NCBI RefSeq assembly: GCF_004363805.1
Contig: NZ_SNZP01000003.1
Location: 62,001-126,000, forward strand
Source: Paludibacterium purpuratum
GTDB lineage: Bacteria > Pseudomonadota > Gammaproteobacteria > Burkholderiales > Chromobacteriaceae
Reading direction: 5' to 3'
Length of the DNA: 64,000 nucleotides
Shown here piece after piece: positions 19,620-30,200 of this stretch; the first letter of the stretch is position 1; every line of letters begins with the position of its first letter. A model generated the notes under the pieces. It saw nothing but the letters and a program-made list of their open reading frames with translations, was not told the DNA's origin and did no database searches. A program made the translations under genes and the position numbers.

Positions 19620-19699
19620 CATTATTCGACAACCCAAGCCCGGCACGCGACAATATGTATTCGAAAACAATAAACAACCATGCTTAGGCATGGAATGAA

Positions 19700-20572
19700 A
19701 TGGGGTTGCCGGTGCCGTATCTTGCCATTCTGACCGCGATGTTCCTGTGGTCGAGTACCTTTGTCGTCCTCAAGCTGGTTTTTGCCGTATTCGATCCGAT
19801 GGTGGTGCTATTTGCCCGTATGTTGGTGGCCTCGCTGTGCCTGGGCTTGTTGATCTGGCTGCGCGGGGGCGTGCGCTGCGACTATCGCGAGGGCGACTGG
19901 AAGTGGCTGTTGCTCATGGGCTTGATCGAGCCCTGTCTGTACTTTCTGTTCGAGGCCAATGCGCTGCGCTATACCAGCGCGTCGCAGGCCGGGATGATCA
20001 CCAGTGCCATGCCGTTCCTGGCTTCGCTCGGTGCCATGTTGTTTCTGCACGAGAAGCTCGGCCTGCACAAATGGCTGGGCATGCTGGTGTCTTGCGCCGG
20101 GATCGTCTGGTTGACCTGGTCTGGGCATCCGGATAGCCACGCGCCCAATCCGCTATTGGGCAACCTACTGGAATTGGCCGCCATGTGCTGCTCGGCGGCC
20201 TTTGTGCTGATCGTCAAGAAACTCTCCGATCGGTATTCGCCGTTGTTGATGACCGGTATGCCGGCGTTGATGGGCTGCCTGTGGTTCGGTGCCGGCCTGC
20301 TGCTGCCGGGGGTGCAGCTACCGCACGCGTTTCCGCTCATGCCGAGCTTGCTGATTCTGTATCTTGGCGCAGGCGTGACCCTGGGGGCTTATGGTCTGCA
20401 TATTTGGGCGGTCACCCGGGTCCCGGTTTCCGTGGCCGCCTCCTTCAACAATCTGATTCCGGTCATGACCGTGTTGAGCGCCTGGGCGGTGCTGGGCGAA
20501 ACGCTTTCGCCGATGCAGATGGTGGCTTGCCTGCTGGTACTCGCCGGCGTGCTGGTCGGACAGCGCCGTTAG
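19700..20572 (+). CDS. DMT-superfamily transporter (EamA type)
   Basis: A 290-aa inner-membrane protein with ten predicted hydrophobic segments in two EamA repeats. The first begins LTAMFLWSSTFVVLK and the second begins near LLELAAMCCSAAFVLIVKK. It ends in the typical FNNLIPVMTVLSAWAVLGE..SPMQMVACLLVLAGV. Members export amino acids or other metabolites. The substrate cannot be predicted here. Its start ATG 19700 follows GGAATGAA. Confidence 0.87.
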   Translation: MGLPVPYLAILTAMFLWSSTFVVLKLVFAVFDPMVVLFARMLVASLCLGLLIWLRGGVRCDYREGDWKWLLLMGLIEPCLYFLFEANALRYTSASQAGMITSAMPFLASLGAMLFLHEKLGLHKWLGMLVSCAGIVWLTWSGHPDSHAPNPLLGNLLELAAMCCSAAFVLIVKKLSDRYSPLLMTGMPALMGCLWFGAGLLLPGVQLPHAFPLMPSLLILYLGAGVTLGAYGLHIWAVTRVPVSVAASFNNLIPVMTVLSAWAVLGETLSPMQMVACLLVLAGVLVGQRR

Positions 20573-20607
20573 CCTGATGGCGGTTGGCGGATTGCCTTCG
20601 GTGCCTT

Positions 20608-20640
20608 CACCCTACGAGCAGGTGTTTCGCTCGTAGGGTG
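20608..20640. repeat. REP-like perfect palindrome
   Basis: A 12-bp perfect inverted repeat (20608-20619 with 20629-20640) bounded by CACCCTAC/GTAGGGTG, between two convergent genes. It has no T run. The preceding 12-mer GGCGGATTGCCT (20586-20597) recurs inverted at 31746-31757. Confidence 0.5.
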
Positions 20641-20661
20641 GATGCACCGCCGGCTCCTCGA

Positions 20662-23607
20662 TCAGCGTCGGGCGGGATCGGCGTGATCCCAGTGCCAAGT
20701 GTCGTGTCCTACCGGGTGCTTGTCGTCGATCTCCACTTGCTGTTTGTTGTTAACGGCCAACCTGTTCGGCGCCCAATCGAGGTTGGCCAACTGGTTCGCA
20801 CCATCGAAAAGCCAGTGCTTGTTCGATCCGGGCAGTCCGCAATCTTCCAGCCGCGCCGATTGGCCGCTGGACACCAGGCATTGCTGATAGTGCAGGTTGC
20901 GCAAAGACAAGTCGCTTTCGAAGCGCCACCGTTGCTCGCGCGCACTCGCCTGGCAGTTGGCAAGATCGACGCCGATCCTCCCTTGACCGGTGATTTTGGC
21001 GGCCAGGCACAGATCGCTGATACGGTCTATGCTCGACCGCCGCCAGCGCAATGCGCGGAATTGATCCGTCGGCGCCATATTCCGGGCGTCGCCGACGTAT
21101 TGCAGATTGTGTAACGCCCAGCGCTTGGCCTGCACCGCCATCCAATCGGTCGGGCGGGCACCCAAATCGTCCGGCGCCATCGGCTTGCGCGGCGAAGTCG
21201 TGCCGGCCGGCTGCTGATAACGCCAGCGGTAGCTCTCGTACTGATCACTGGGATTCGCTACGCCAATCGATACGCTTTGGCCGGCATTGCTGCGGGCATG
21301 AAAGCGTAGCGAGAGCTTGGGGTTGTCTCGCAACAGCAACTGATCGCCGCCATCATTTGCCCTTTCGTCTTTTTGTTCGCAGATACGCTGGTTATTTTTC
21401 CCGACATTACATTTCCGCGTGCTGTACCAGGCCCAGCGCTGGGAGGGTTCTTCCGGCCGACATGGCTGCAACGCCGCGTAGCCGGTGCTCTTGTAACCAA
21501 GTCCTGGCGCATTGTAGAGCGAGGCTTGGCCGAGCTTATTGCGGTTGCGTCCTAAGCAAAATCCCGGGAAAGCATCGTTCACCAGGGTCGCGTCGGGGTT
21601 GAGCGTCCAGCGCTGCGCCTTGTCGCGCGAGGCGCATTCGCGGACATCCACGCGCTTTTCGCCGGCCGCGAATGACCACGGCGTTTCATCGAGCACGCTC
21701 AAGCAGCGTGGCGCCGAATACTCTTTGCGGTGTGCGTCGTAGTGGAATACGCCGCCCTGCAGAACGATCTGCCGCTCGATGGGCCGCTCGACTTGCGCGA
21801 TACCCGTGGCGCCGATCTGTTGGGGCAGCGGTAACGGGGTTGCGCCTGCGGGCGTTCTGGCGGCAAGCCAGGTATAGCTGCTGCGGTCTGCGCGCGTGTA
21901 ACCAAAGTACGGAAAGCCGTGAGCCGCTTCAAGCACGCGGAAATCGTCGCGGACGATCGGGTTGATCCGCGAGGCGATGTAGACCTCGAGGTCGTTGCTT
22001 CTATGGTCTTGCCCCACCCATAGCAGCTCCCATTTTTGCGGGCGTCTGCGCTGATCGCAGCGTTGCAGCCCGGCATAGATCGGATACTCGTCATCGGCGC
22101 GTTTCGCCAGGCTAATGTTGCCGAGGCAATAGTCGCGATAATGGTTGCTGACGATTTGTCCTTGGCGCAGTAGCCATTGCTGCGTCGAAGCGGCGTTACA
22201 GGGCCGCAGACGGGCGTAATGTTCGCTGGTCACCAGCAGATGCGCATCGCCGGGTTCGGCCGTGAGGCATTGTTGGCGGTTTTTGAAGACATAGAGATGC
22301 GCGGCGTCATCTTGAATCTTCCTGACCGGGTAGCTCCACGGATCGGCACTCGGTTTCTGCACGGAACGATCTTGCACATTCGCGGCCGCGATCGCCTGTG
22401 CTTCAAGCAACTTGCGCTCTGTCGGCATGTGGGAGAGCGGTTGCCACTGGGCCTGAAAGCGCTGATCCACGGGCCAAGCGAAGAAACGCTGGCTGTCGGC
22501 GTGGTAGCTGAGTTGCAATTGGGGGTTGGTCTGGTTGACGATTTGTCCGCCTTCACGCCGCCAGCGCTGTTTGGGGTCGCTTGAATTGCAGCGTTCCAGC
22601 GAGGCGTCTTGCGTCGGCACGATGCCGCTCAAGCATAATGTCGGCGCGGCGAGGTTGTGCACGCTGCCGTCATCGAGCAATGCCCAACGTTGGGTCGCGT
22701 ACTCGGCATTGCAGTGGGCCGCGTGTAAGCGGCGGCCGTTTTCCTCCTTGAGTCCGCTCTCCTTCATGTTGAGCGGGCCCGCCGCCAGACATCGCCCCCC
22801 CGGCATGGCCCATTGCTGGTAGGGCCGGCCGGCGCGTGTCAGCTTGCGCTGGATCGTCTCGTCCGGCGCGTAATATTTTTTGATCGCCTCCTGGTCGAGT
22901 TTGGACAATTCCTGAAACTTATTGCCCGTCGCCATCAGACCTTGGCGCATGCGCACTCTCAGCACGTCCATCGGATCGCGCTGCTTATCCAGGCGCTCAG
23001 GCGTTTGGACCACGCTGTATGTGATGGAGTCGAAATCGAGCGCGATGCTGTTGTCGGCGTAGTATTGCTGCGCTTGCTGGGTACGCGCCTTGTCCATGAG
23101 CATATTGATGCGCTCGTTCTCGTGCGAGAAGCCCAGCACATGCATGAGTTCATGCACGGCAAGCGCCCGGTTTTTGCAATGGGGCGTGTCGGCAATTTGC
23201 AGGAACGCGCTTTGACCCCGCCCCTGGCTTGCTTTGCCGCAAATGTTCTTGTCCACGCTCCACGGCATCAGCGAAATTTTCAGCCGGTCGGGATGTTGGG
23301 TTTTTGACTGGGTTTCATCGATGAAAACCACTTGTTTGTTGGTGAGGGTCTGGATGTGGTTCATGGCGTCGAGAATTTCTTGACGCGCCACTTTATCGGC
23401 CACGATCGGTAGCCGCGCGTTATTCCAATCGCGCGTCGCGGGCGAGGCCAGACTTTCGAACTCGAAATAGACGACGCCGTTCTCCCATAAATACCATGTC
23501 CGGTCGGCGACGAAATGATGGGGCATGGCATGGCCCCAGGCGGCACTGGGCGCGAATAACCATGAAAGTGCGAAAAGCACGCGGCGCGTGCAGAAGAACT
23601 CTTGCAT
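20662..23607 (-). CDS. Secreted astacin-like metalloprotease with ricin-type (QxW) lectin repeats
   Basis: A 981-aa protein with a signal peptide (VLFALSWLFAPSAAWG). The zinc site HELMHVLGFSHENER at residues 152-166 matches the astacin (M12A) pattern HExxHxxGFxHExxR. The usual Met-turn S-x-M-H-Y is not evident; the nearest segment is SITYS. From about residue 260 onward there are seven Q-x-W motifs plus a degenerate one (about 306, 346, 475, 522, 664, 722, 892, 930). They fall into four pairs and sit in Cys-rich CLxx...C repeats, the hallmark of ricin B-type beta-trefoils. The protein is thus a likely exported protease with several carbohydrate-binding domains. AGGAG lies 10 bases before the ATG. 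No partner gene adjoins it. Confidence 0.82.
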   Translation of the reverse strand: MQEFFCTRRVLFALSWLFAPSAAWGHAMPHHFVADRTWYLWENGVVYFEFESLASPATRDWNNARLPIVADKVARQEILDAMNHIQTLTNKQVVFIDETQSKTQHPDRLKISLMPWSVDKNICGKASQGRGQSAFLQIADTPHCKNRALAVHELMHVLGFSHENERINMLMDKARTQQAQQYYADNSIALDFDSITYSVVQTPERLDKQRDPMDVLRVRMRQGLMATGNKFQELSKLDQEAIKKYYAPDETIQRKLTRAGRPYQQWAMPGGRCLAAGPLNMKESGLKEENGRRLHAAHCNAEYATQRWALLDDGSVHNLAAPTLCLSGIVPTQDASLERCNSSDPKQRWRREGGQIVNQTNPQLQLSYHADSQRFFAWPVDQRFQAQWQPLSHMPTERKLLEAQAIAAANVQDRSVQKPSADPWSYPVRKIQDDAAHLYVFKNRQQCLTAEPGDAHLLVTSEHYARLRPCNAASTQQWLLRQGQIVSNHYRDYCLGNISLAKRADDEYPIYAGLQRCDQRRRPQKWELLWVGQDHRSNDLEVYIASRINPIVRDDFRVLEAAHGFPYFGYTRADRSSYTWLAARTPAGATPLPLPQQIGATGIAQVERPIERQIVLQGGVFHYDAHRKEYSAPRCLSVLDETPWSFAAGEKRVDVRECASRDKAQRWTLNPDATLVNDAFPGFCLGRNRNKLGQASLYNAPGLGYKSTGYAALQPCRPEEPSQRWAWYSTRKCNVGKNNQRICEQKDERANDGGDQLLLRDNPKLSLRFHARSNAGQSVSIGVANPSDQYESYRWRYQQPAGTTSPRKPMAPDDLGARPTDWMAVQAKRWALHNLQYVGDARNMAPTDQFRALRWRRSSIDRISDLCLAAKITGQGRIGVDLANCQASAREQRWRFESDLSLRNLHYQQCLVSSGQSARLEDCGLPGSNKHWLFDGANQLANLDWAPNRLAVNNKQQVEIDDKHPVGHDTWHWDHADPARR

Positions 23608-23766
23608 GAGACAGGAACTCCTGGCGGTTGTGAAAGGAAAGTGCGCCGCATGGCGGTGCGCTATTTAGTCACGACCTATCGGAGTTCAATCTGTCCTTAG
23701 GCGGATTTGGCCAGGTTCCGTCGGGTGGTTCGGCCTTCTCTGTCGGTAGATGAGGCCTTAGGGGCC

Positions 23767-26700
23767 TTAGCTCAATTCCTTGAACAATTCCTTCACTCGT
23801 ACCACCCTGAGCGCGACGTCGTCGATGGCGACTTCGACGCGCAGCTTGTCCTGGCCCGCCAGCCGATAGTTCCGTTTGCTTTGGATCAGACCAATGATCT
23901 TTATCGGCTCGATGGGCGGGTTGGGGATGAAGGTCAGTTGGATGGCGCTATCGCTGGCATCGACTTTCTGCACGCCAAGTCGTTTGGCGGCCAGCCGCAG
24001 CCGGTGGCTGTCGATCAAGGTTTTGACCGCTTGCGGCGGCAGACCGAAACGGTCGACCAGTTCTTCGTGAATGGCATCGACCTCGCCATCGGTCTCGCAG
24101 GTTGCCAGCCGTTTGTACAGCACCAGTCGTTCATGCACGTCCGGGCAATAGCCTTCCGGCAGCAGCGCAGGGCTGTGCAGGTTGATTTCGGTGCTGACGC
24201 CCAGTGGCGCGTCCAAGTCGGGCTGGCGGCCCTTCTTCAGATCGCGCACTGCTTGTTTGAGCATTTCGGTGAACAGCGCGAAGCCGACTTCCTGCATCTC
24301 GCCCGATTGCCCTTCGCCCAGTACCTCACCCGCGCCGCGGATTTCCAGGTCGTGCATCGCCAGGTAGAAGCCCGCGCCCAGTTCGCCGGACAGTTGGATC
24401 GCCTCAAGCCGCTTGGCGGCGTCGCGCGTCATGCCGTCGGGCGTGAGCAGATAGGCATAAGCCTGGTGGTGTGAGCGACCGACCCGGCCGCGCAACTGGT
24501 GCAGTTGCGCCAGGCCGAATTTGTCGGCGCGGTTGATCAGGATGGTGTTGGCGTTGGGAATGTCGATGCCGGTTTCGATAATGGTCGAGCACAACAGCAC
24601 ATTGAAGCGCTGTTGCAGAAAGTCGCGCATCACCTGTTCCAGTTCGCGTTCGCGCAGCTGGCCGTGGGCGACGCCGATGCGCGCCTCCGGCACCAACTCG
24701 GTCAGCTTCTCGCGCATGTTCTCGATGGTGTCGACCTCGTTGTGCAGGAAGAACACTTGGCCGCCACGTTTGAGTTCGCGCAGCATGGCCTCGCGGATGA
24801 CGCCGTTGGACAGTGGCGAGACGAAGGTCTTGACCGCCAGTCGCCGCGATGGCGCGGTGGCGATGGCCGAGAAATCGCGCAGCCCCTCGAGCGCCATCGA
24901 CAGCGTGCGCGGGATCGGCGTGGCGGTCAGCGTCAGTACATCGACATTGGCGCGCAGGCGCTTGAGTTGTTCTTTCTGGCGTACCCCGAAGCGGTGTTCC
25001 TCGTCGATGATCACCAAGCCCAGGTTCTTGAACTCGATATCCGGCTGCACCAGTTTGTGGGTGCCGATGACGATGTCGACCGTGCCTTTTTGCAGTCCTT
25101 CCAGCGCCGCCCGGCTTTCCTTGCCCGAACGAAAGCGCGACAGTTCGGCGAGCTTGATCGGCCAATCGGCGAAGCGGTCGCTGAAATTCTGAAAATGCTG
25201 CTCGGCCAATAGCGTGGTCGGCACCAATACGGCCACTTGCTTGCCGCCCATCACGGCGACGAAGGCGGCTCTGAGCGCGACTTCGGTTTTGCCGAAACCG
25301 ACATCGCCGCACACCAGACGATCCATCGGCTTACCGGAACACATGTCCTCGATGACGGCGTTGATGGCGGTTGCCTGATCCGGGGTTTCCTCGAAGCCGA
25401 AGCCGGCGGCGAAGGCATCGTAGTCGTGATGCGAGAGGGTGAAGCTGTGGCCTTCGCGCGCGGCGCGCTGGGCGTACAGATTGAGTAATTCCGCAGCGGT
25501 ATCGCGTGCCTTTTCCGCGGCCTTGCGCTTGGCTTTTTCCCACTGCGGCGCCCCCAGGCGGTGTAGTGGTGCCGAATCGGTCGCGGATCCGGCGTAACGC
25601 GAAATCAGATGCAACTGCGAGACGGGGACGTAGAGCTTGGCATCGTCTGCGTATTCGAGCTGCATCATTTCGCTGATGCCTTCGCCCAAATCCATGGAGA
25701 CCAGGCCCATATAGCGACCGATGCCATGTTGCTCGTGCACCACCGGATCGCCAACCTTGATTTCGGCCAGGTCGCGCAATACGGCATCGGACTGCGGACG
25801 TTGGCGCGCGCGTCTGTTCTGGCTCTTGGCGATGTGCTGATAGAGCTCGGTTTCGGTGATGACGGCGATGGCCGGTGTGGTGAGCTGAAAGCCGCGGTAG
25901 AGCGGCGAGACGGTCAGCGCCAAGGGATGCGTGCCGGCGAGGAAGGCCTGCCAGCTATCGACCGTTTCCGGGCGGATACCGTTTTCGGCCAGAAACTGCA
26001 GCATGGTCTCGCGCCGGCCCATGCTTTCGGCAATCAACAGCACGCGCGCCGGTTGCTGGCGCAGGAAGTCGCTCAGCCGGTGCAGCGGTTGCTCGGCGCG
26101 CCGGTCGACCGCTAATTCGGGAAGCGGCAAGGTGCCGGGGCAAGGCTCGCCCACGCTCGGGATTTCGATGCGGGCGAAATCCTTGAGACGGCGCATGATG
26201 TCGTCCGGCCGTAGAAACAGTTCCGCCGGCGGTAGCACGGGCCGTTCGCTGTCGCTACGGGCCATTTGGTAGCGGCCGTCGACCTCGCGCCAGAATTGCT
26301 CGGCATCCGCCACGTCGACGCGGTAGAGCGCCAGTAGCGATTGTTCGCCGAGATAGTCGAACAAGGTGGCGGTCTGGTCGAAGAACAGCGGCAGGTAGTA
26401 TTCGATGCCGGCCGGAAACAGTTGCTGCGAGACGTCGCGATAGATGCGGCTCTTGGACGGGTCGCCTTCGATTTTTTCGCGATAGTGTTGGCGAAAATGC
26501 GTGACGCCGCTCTCGTCGGCCGGGTATTCGCGCGCCGGCAGCATGCGGATTTCCTGCACCGGATACAGCGTGCGCTGGGTATCCGGATCGAAGGTGCGCA
26601 GCGTTTCGATTTCCTGGTCGAACAGGTCGATGCGGTACGGCAGCACCGAACCCATCGGGAACAGATCGATCAGGCCGCCGCGCAGCGAGAATTCGCCGGG

Positions 26701-27189
26701 CACCATCACTTGAGTGACGTGATTGTAGCCGGCGGTGACCAGGTCGGCGCGCAGCTGTTCGACGTCGAGCGTCTCGCCGGTCTTGAGGAAAAAGGTGCGC
26801 GACAGCAGAAAGGCCACCGGCGGCAGCCGGGTCATGACGGTCGACAGCGGCGCCAACACCACGTCGCACTCGCCGTGACGGATCTGCCACAAGGTGGCCA
26901 GCCGCTCGCTGACCAGGTCGCTGTGCGGCGAAAAATGGTCGTAGGGCAGCGTTTCCCAATCGGGAAACAGCGCCACGCGTAGCGCGGGATCGAAGAAGGG
27001 CAACTCGGCCTGCAGCCGTTGCGCCGTTTGTGCATCGGCGGTAAGGATCAGCAGGGGACGGCCGGCGTGGCGGGCCAACCCGGCAAGCCAGGCGGCATCC
27101 AATCCGTCGGGCAAAGTGCCGATGCGTTGTTTCTGTCCGGGTGAGGGAATATCTGGGTATTTGTCCAACATAAAATGCTTCACATTCAT
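23767..27189 (-). CDS. mfd: Transcription-repair coupling factor
   Basis: An approximately 1140-aa SF2 translocase that removes stalled RNA polymerase at DNA lesions and recruits UvrA. The UvrB-like N-terminal module is followed by the RNAP-interaction domain (VVHEQHGIGRYMGL near 490). The translocase motor has GDVGFGKTEVALRAAF (Walker A, about 630), DEEHRFG (about 730), TATPIPRTL and QLRGRVGRS, and the C-terminal TRCF domain follows. A GTG at 27198 and an ATG at 27171 are alternative starts. An extended -10 box (27202-27210) lies so close that the 5' leader is only a few bases. Confidence 0.96.
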   Translation of the reverse strand: MNVKHFMLDKYPDIPSPGQKQRIGTLPDGLDAAWLAGLARHAGRPLLILTADAQTAQRLQAELPFFDPALRVALFPDWETLPYDHFSPHSDLVSERLATLWQIRHGECDVVLAPLSTVMTRLPPVAFLLSRTFFLKTGETLDVEQLRADLVTAGYNHVTQVMVPGEFSLRGGLIDLFPMGSVLPYRIDLFDQEIETLRTFDPDTQRTLYPVQEIRMLPAREYPADESGVTHFRQHYREKIEGDPSKSRIYRDVSQQLFPAGIEYYLPLFFDQTATLFDYLGEQSLLALYRVDVADAEQFWREVDGRYQMARSDSERPVLPPAELFLRPDDIMRRLKDFARIEIPSVGEPCPGTLPLPELAVDRRAEQPLHRLSDFLRQQPARVLLIAESMGRRETMLQFLAENGIRPETVDSWQAFLAGTHPLALTVSPLYRGFQLTTPAIAVITETELYQHIAKSQNRRARQRPQSDAVLRDLAEIKVGDPVVHEQHGIGRYMGLVSMDLGEGISEMMQLEYADDAKLYVPVSQLHLISRYAGSATDSAPLHRLGAPQWEKAKRKAAEKARDTAAELLNLYAQRAAREGHSFTLSHHDYDAFAAGFGFEETPDQATAINAVIEDMCSGKPMDRLVCGDVGFGKTEVALRAAFVAVMGGKQVAVLVPTTLLAEQHFQNFSDRFADWPIKLAELSRFRSGKESRAALEGLQKGTVDIVIGTHKLVQPDIEFKNLGLVIIDEEHRFGVRQKEQLKRLRANVDVLTLTATPIPRTLSMALEGLRDFSAIATAPSRRLAVKTFVSPLSNGVIREAMLRELKRGGQVFFLHNEVDTIENMREKLTELVPEARIGVAHGQLRERELEQVMRDFLQQRFNVLLCSTIIETGIDIPNANTILINRADKFGLAQLHQLRGRVGRSHHQAYAYLLTPDGMTRDAAKRLEAIQLSGELGAGFYLAMHDLEIRGAGEVLGEGQSGEMQEVGFALFTEMLKQAVRDLKKGRQPDLDAPLGVSTEINLHSPALLPEGYCPDVHERLVLYKRLATCETDGEVDAIHEELVDRFGLPPQAVKTLIDSHRLRLAAKRLGVQKVDASDSAIQLTFIPNPPIEPIKIIGLIQSKRNYRLAGQDKLRVEVAIDDVALRVVRVKELFKELS

Positions 27190-27201
27190 GGCGCTCACGG
27201 T

Positions 27202-27210
27202 ATTATACCA
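27202..27210 (-). promoter_or_regulatory. Extended -10 promoter of mfd
   Basis: On the minus strand TGG-TATAAT is a perfect extended -10 element. There is no good -35 box. The expected start of transcription lies about 6 bases before the ATG at 27189. Confidence 0.6.
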
Positions 27211-27290
27211 GCAGCCCGAAGGCGGTTTCAGAAAGGTTCCCGACTGGATCGATCATCCAGGAGAACGGGCGGCCGGCCGAGGGTGCGACG

Positions 27291-30200
27291 ATGAGGGAAT
27301 TCGCGGGCGTGAATGCCAAAAGATTGTCCGACGCAGGGGGCTTCCTCTGTTTTCTTGTTGCCCTGGCGTTGTGGCCACGGGCGCCGCTTGCCGCCATTTC
27401 GCTGGCCTCTTTTTTGCCGCATGGGCTATTTGCCGCGCAGATCGTGCGTGCACGCCGGGCCGGCTTGCTCTGGTGGTGGCCGCTCGCCGCGTTCCTCGGC
27501 ATGTTGCCGTTCGCCTCGGCAGGCTGGGCGCTCACCCTGGCGGCTTCCCTATACTTGCTGGCCGCGGCGCTGACGCTCGTCGGCCTGACCGTGGAGCGCG
27601 ATTGGCTGGCCAGCCCGCTATGGCTGCTGCGGCTGGTCGCCCGGTTGATCTTCTATCCCGCCTTATTGGTGGCGCTGCTGCTATCGCTGCTGTCGCTGCT
27701 GTTCGATGTGTCGGTGCATTTGTTGTCCTGGGGCGGCATGGCTTGGGGCGACATCAGTCTCTGTCTGGCGGCGCTTGTGCCGATGGTGTTCTGCGCCGAA
27801 CTGGGTTCGCGTCGGCGCCTGTTCGAACTGGCGATGTACGGGCTCTTGACGCTAGGGATCGGCATGGCGCTCTATCCGGGGCGCCACCTGCTCTTATTCC
27901 CCAGCGCACTGCTGTTCCTGCCGGTCATGCTGGTGGCGGCCTTCCGACTCACCTTGCGCGGTGTGGCGCTGGTCAGCGCCACGGTGATGGTGATGTTGAC
28001 CTTGTTCAACGCCGGCGGGCCGGCCTATGGCGCGCTGGCCGACGGCGTGGTGCTGCTCTCGGCGGTGATCGCCGGCTTGATGATGGCGGCGGTGGTGGAG
28101 ATCCAGCGTCGCAACGAGCGCAGCCTGGGCGAATTCCAGGCCCGCATCGAAGCGCTCGTCAATAACAGCCCGAATCTGATGGCCTTCAAGGGGCTCGATG
28201 GCCGCTACGCCATGGTCAACCGCGCTTATGCCGCCCATGTCGGTAAGGCGCCGATCGACATGATCGGCAAGCGGCCGAGCGAACTGTTCCCGGTCGAGAT
28301 CGCCACGCGCATCCGCGCCCAGGACGAGATGGTGCTGCGTTGCCTGGAGCCGCGGCAGTTCGAATACGACAACGATCTGGGCGGCGGCGATTATTTCCTG
28401 CTCGAAACCAAATTCCCGCTATTCGACGCACAAGGTCTGCCGGCCGGCATCGGTTCGGTGGTGACCGATATCTCCGAATCGCGCAAACAACAGCAGGCAG
28501 TGCTGGAGGCCGAACAGAAATACGGTGCGCTCATCGAGCAGTCGCTGGCCGGGATCTTCATTTTCCAAGATGGCCGGTTGGTCTATCTGAATGCCAAGCT
28601 GGCCGAGATGCTGGGCGGCAGCACCGAAATGCTGGAGAACTGCCGCCTGGAGGATATCCTGCCTTCGAGCGAGCTTGCGCGTGTGCGCGATTTGATACGG
28701 CACCGCTTTGACGACAATGTGCAGGTCATGCACTACACCACGCGTATCGTCCGCGCGGACGGCAGTCTTTTGGATGTCGAGGTGCATAGCCGGCTGTTCG
28801 ATTACAACGGGCGTCCGGCCAGTATCGGTTTTGCGCTCGACATTTCCGATCGCATCGCCGCCGACGCCAACCAGAAGTTGACCGCCAAGGTATTCGAAAC
28901 CTCGGCGGAGGGAATTTTGATCTGCGATGCCGAGCTGCGCATCATTGCAGTCAACGGGGCGTTCTCCCGTATCACCGGCTACTTGCGCGAGGAAGCGCTT
29001 GGCAAGGTGTCGCGCGTGTTCAGCGATGAAAGCCGCGGCAACTACGCCCAGATGATGAGCGCACTGAACGAACAGGGCTACTGGCGTGGCGAAATGTTGG
29101 ATCGGCGCAAGAGCGGCGACTGGTATCCGGCCGAGCTATCGCTATCGCTGGTGCGCGATCCGCAAGGCGAAGTGGTCAATTATGTCGGGCTGTTCGCCGA
29201 CATCACCGTGCGCAAGCAGGCGCAGGAACGGATGAACTTCCTGGCCAACCACGACCCGCTGACCCGGCTGCCTAACCGCAGTTGCCTGATTTCGGCGCTG
29301 GAAGACCGGCTGCTGTCTATGAAGGAGGGCGAGGGCCAGTTGGCGGTCATCTTCATCGACCTGGACCGCTTTAAGCTGATCAACGATTCCTTCGGTCACC
29401 AGTCGGGCGACGAGCTGCTGCGGGTGATCGCCATCCGCTTGGCCAATACGGTCGGCGAGCGCGGCATGCTGGCACGCCTGGGCGGCGACGAATTCACTTT
29501 GCTGGTGTCGAGCTTCGACGGGCTTGGCGACCTGTCTGCGATTGCCGAACAGGTGTTGGGTGTGCTGGCCAAGCCGCTGCGGCTGGAAGAGCACGAGGTG
29601 TACGTGACCGGCAGTATCGGTATCAGCGTCTATCCCAACGATGGCGCCGACGCGCGCACACTGCTGAAGAATGCCGATGTGGCGATGTATCGCGCCAAGG
29701 ATTCGGGCAAGAATACCCACGAGTTTTTCAATGCCGAAATGAACGCTCAGACCGTGGAGCGGCTGGTGTTGGAAAACAGTCTGCGCCAGGCGCTGGAACG
29801 CGACGAGTTCGAGTTGCATTTCCAGCCGCAGGTGAATGCGGTCAGCCGAGAACTGGTCGGCGTCGAGGTCTTGCTGCGCTGGCGGCATCCGCAGCAGGGG
29901 TTGGTGGCGCCGGGGCGCTTCATCCCGCTGGCCGAGGAAACCGGCTTGATCAAGCCGATCGGCGCCTGGGTGTTGCAGGCGGCCTGCCATCAGCTGCGAC
30001 GCTGGGATCGCGAAGGGCTGATCATTCCGCGCGTGGCGGTCAATTTGTCGGCGCGTCAGTTCGAACAACCGAACCTGATCAGCCTGGTGGCCGGCGCGCT
30101 GGAGGAGAGCGGACTGGCGCCGCAACGACTTGAGCTCGAGATCACCGAGAGCATGATTATGCAGAATCCGGTCGAAACTGTGCGTATTCTCAATGAGCTG

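Noticed and set aside
18139-19677. A 512-codon open frame on the minus strand across ppsA.
   Set aside because: It mirrors the ppsA reading frame, as is common in GC-rich DNA. It has no ribosome site or recognisable domain.
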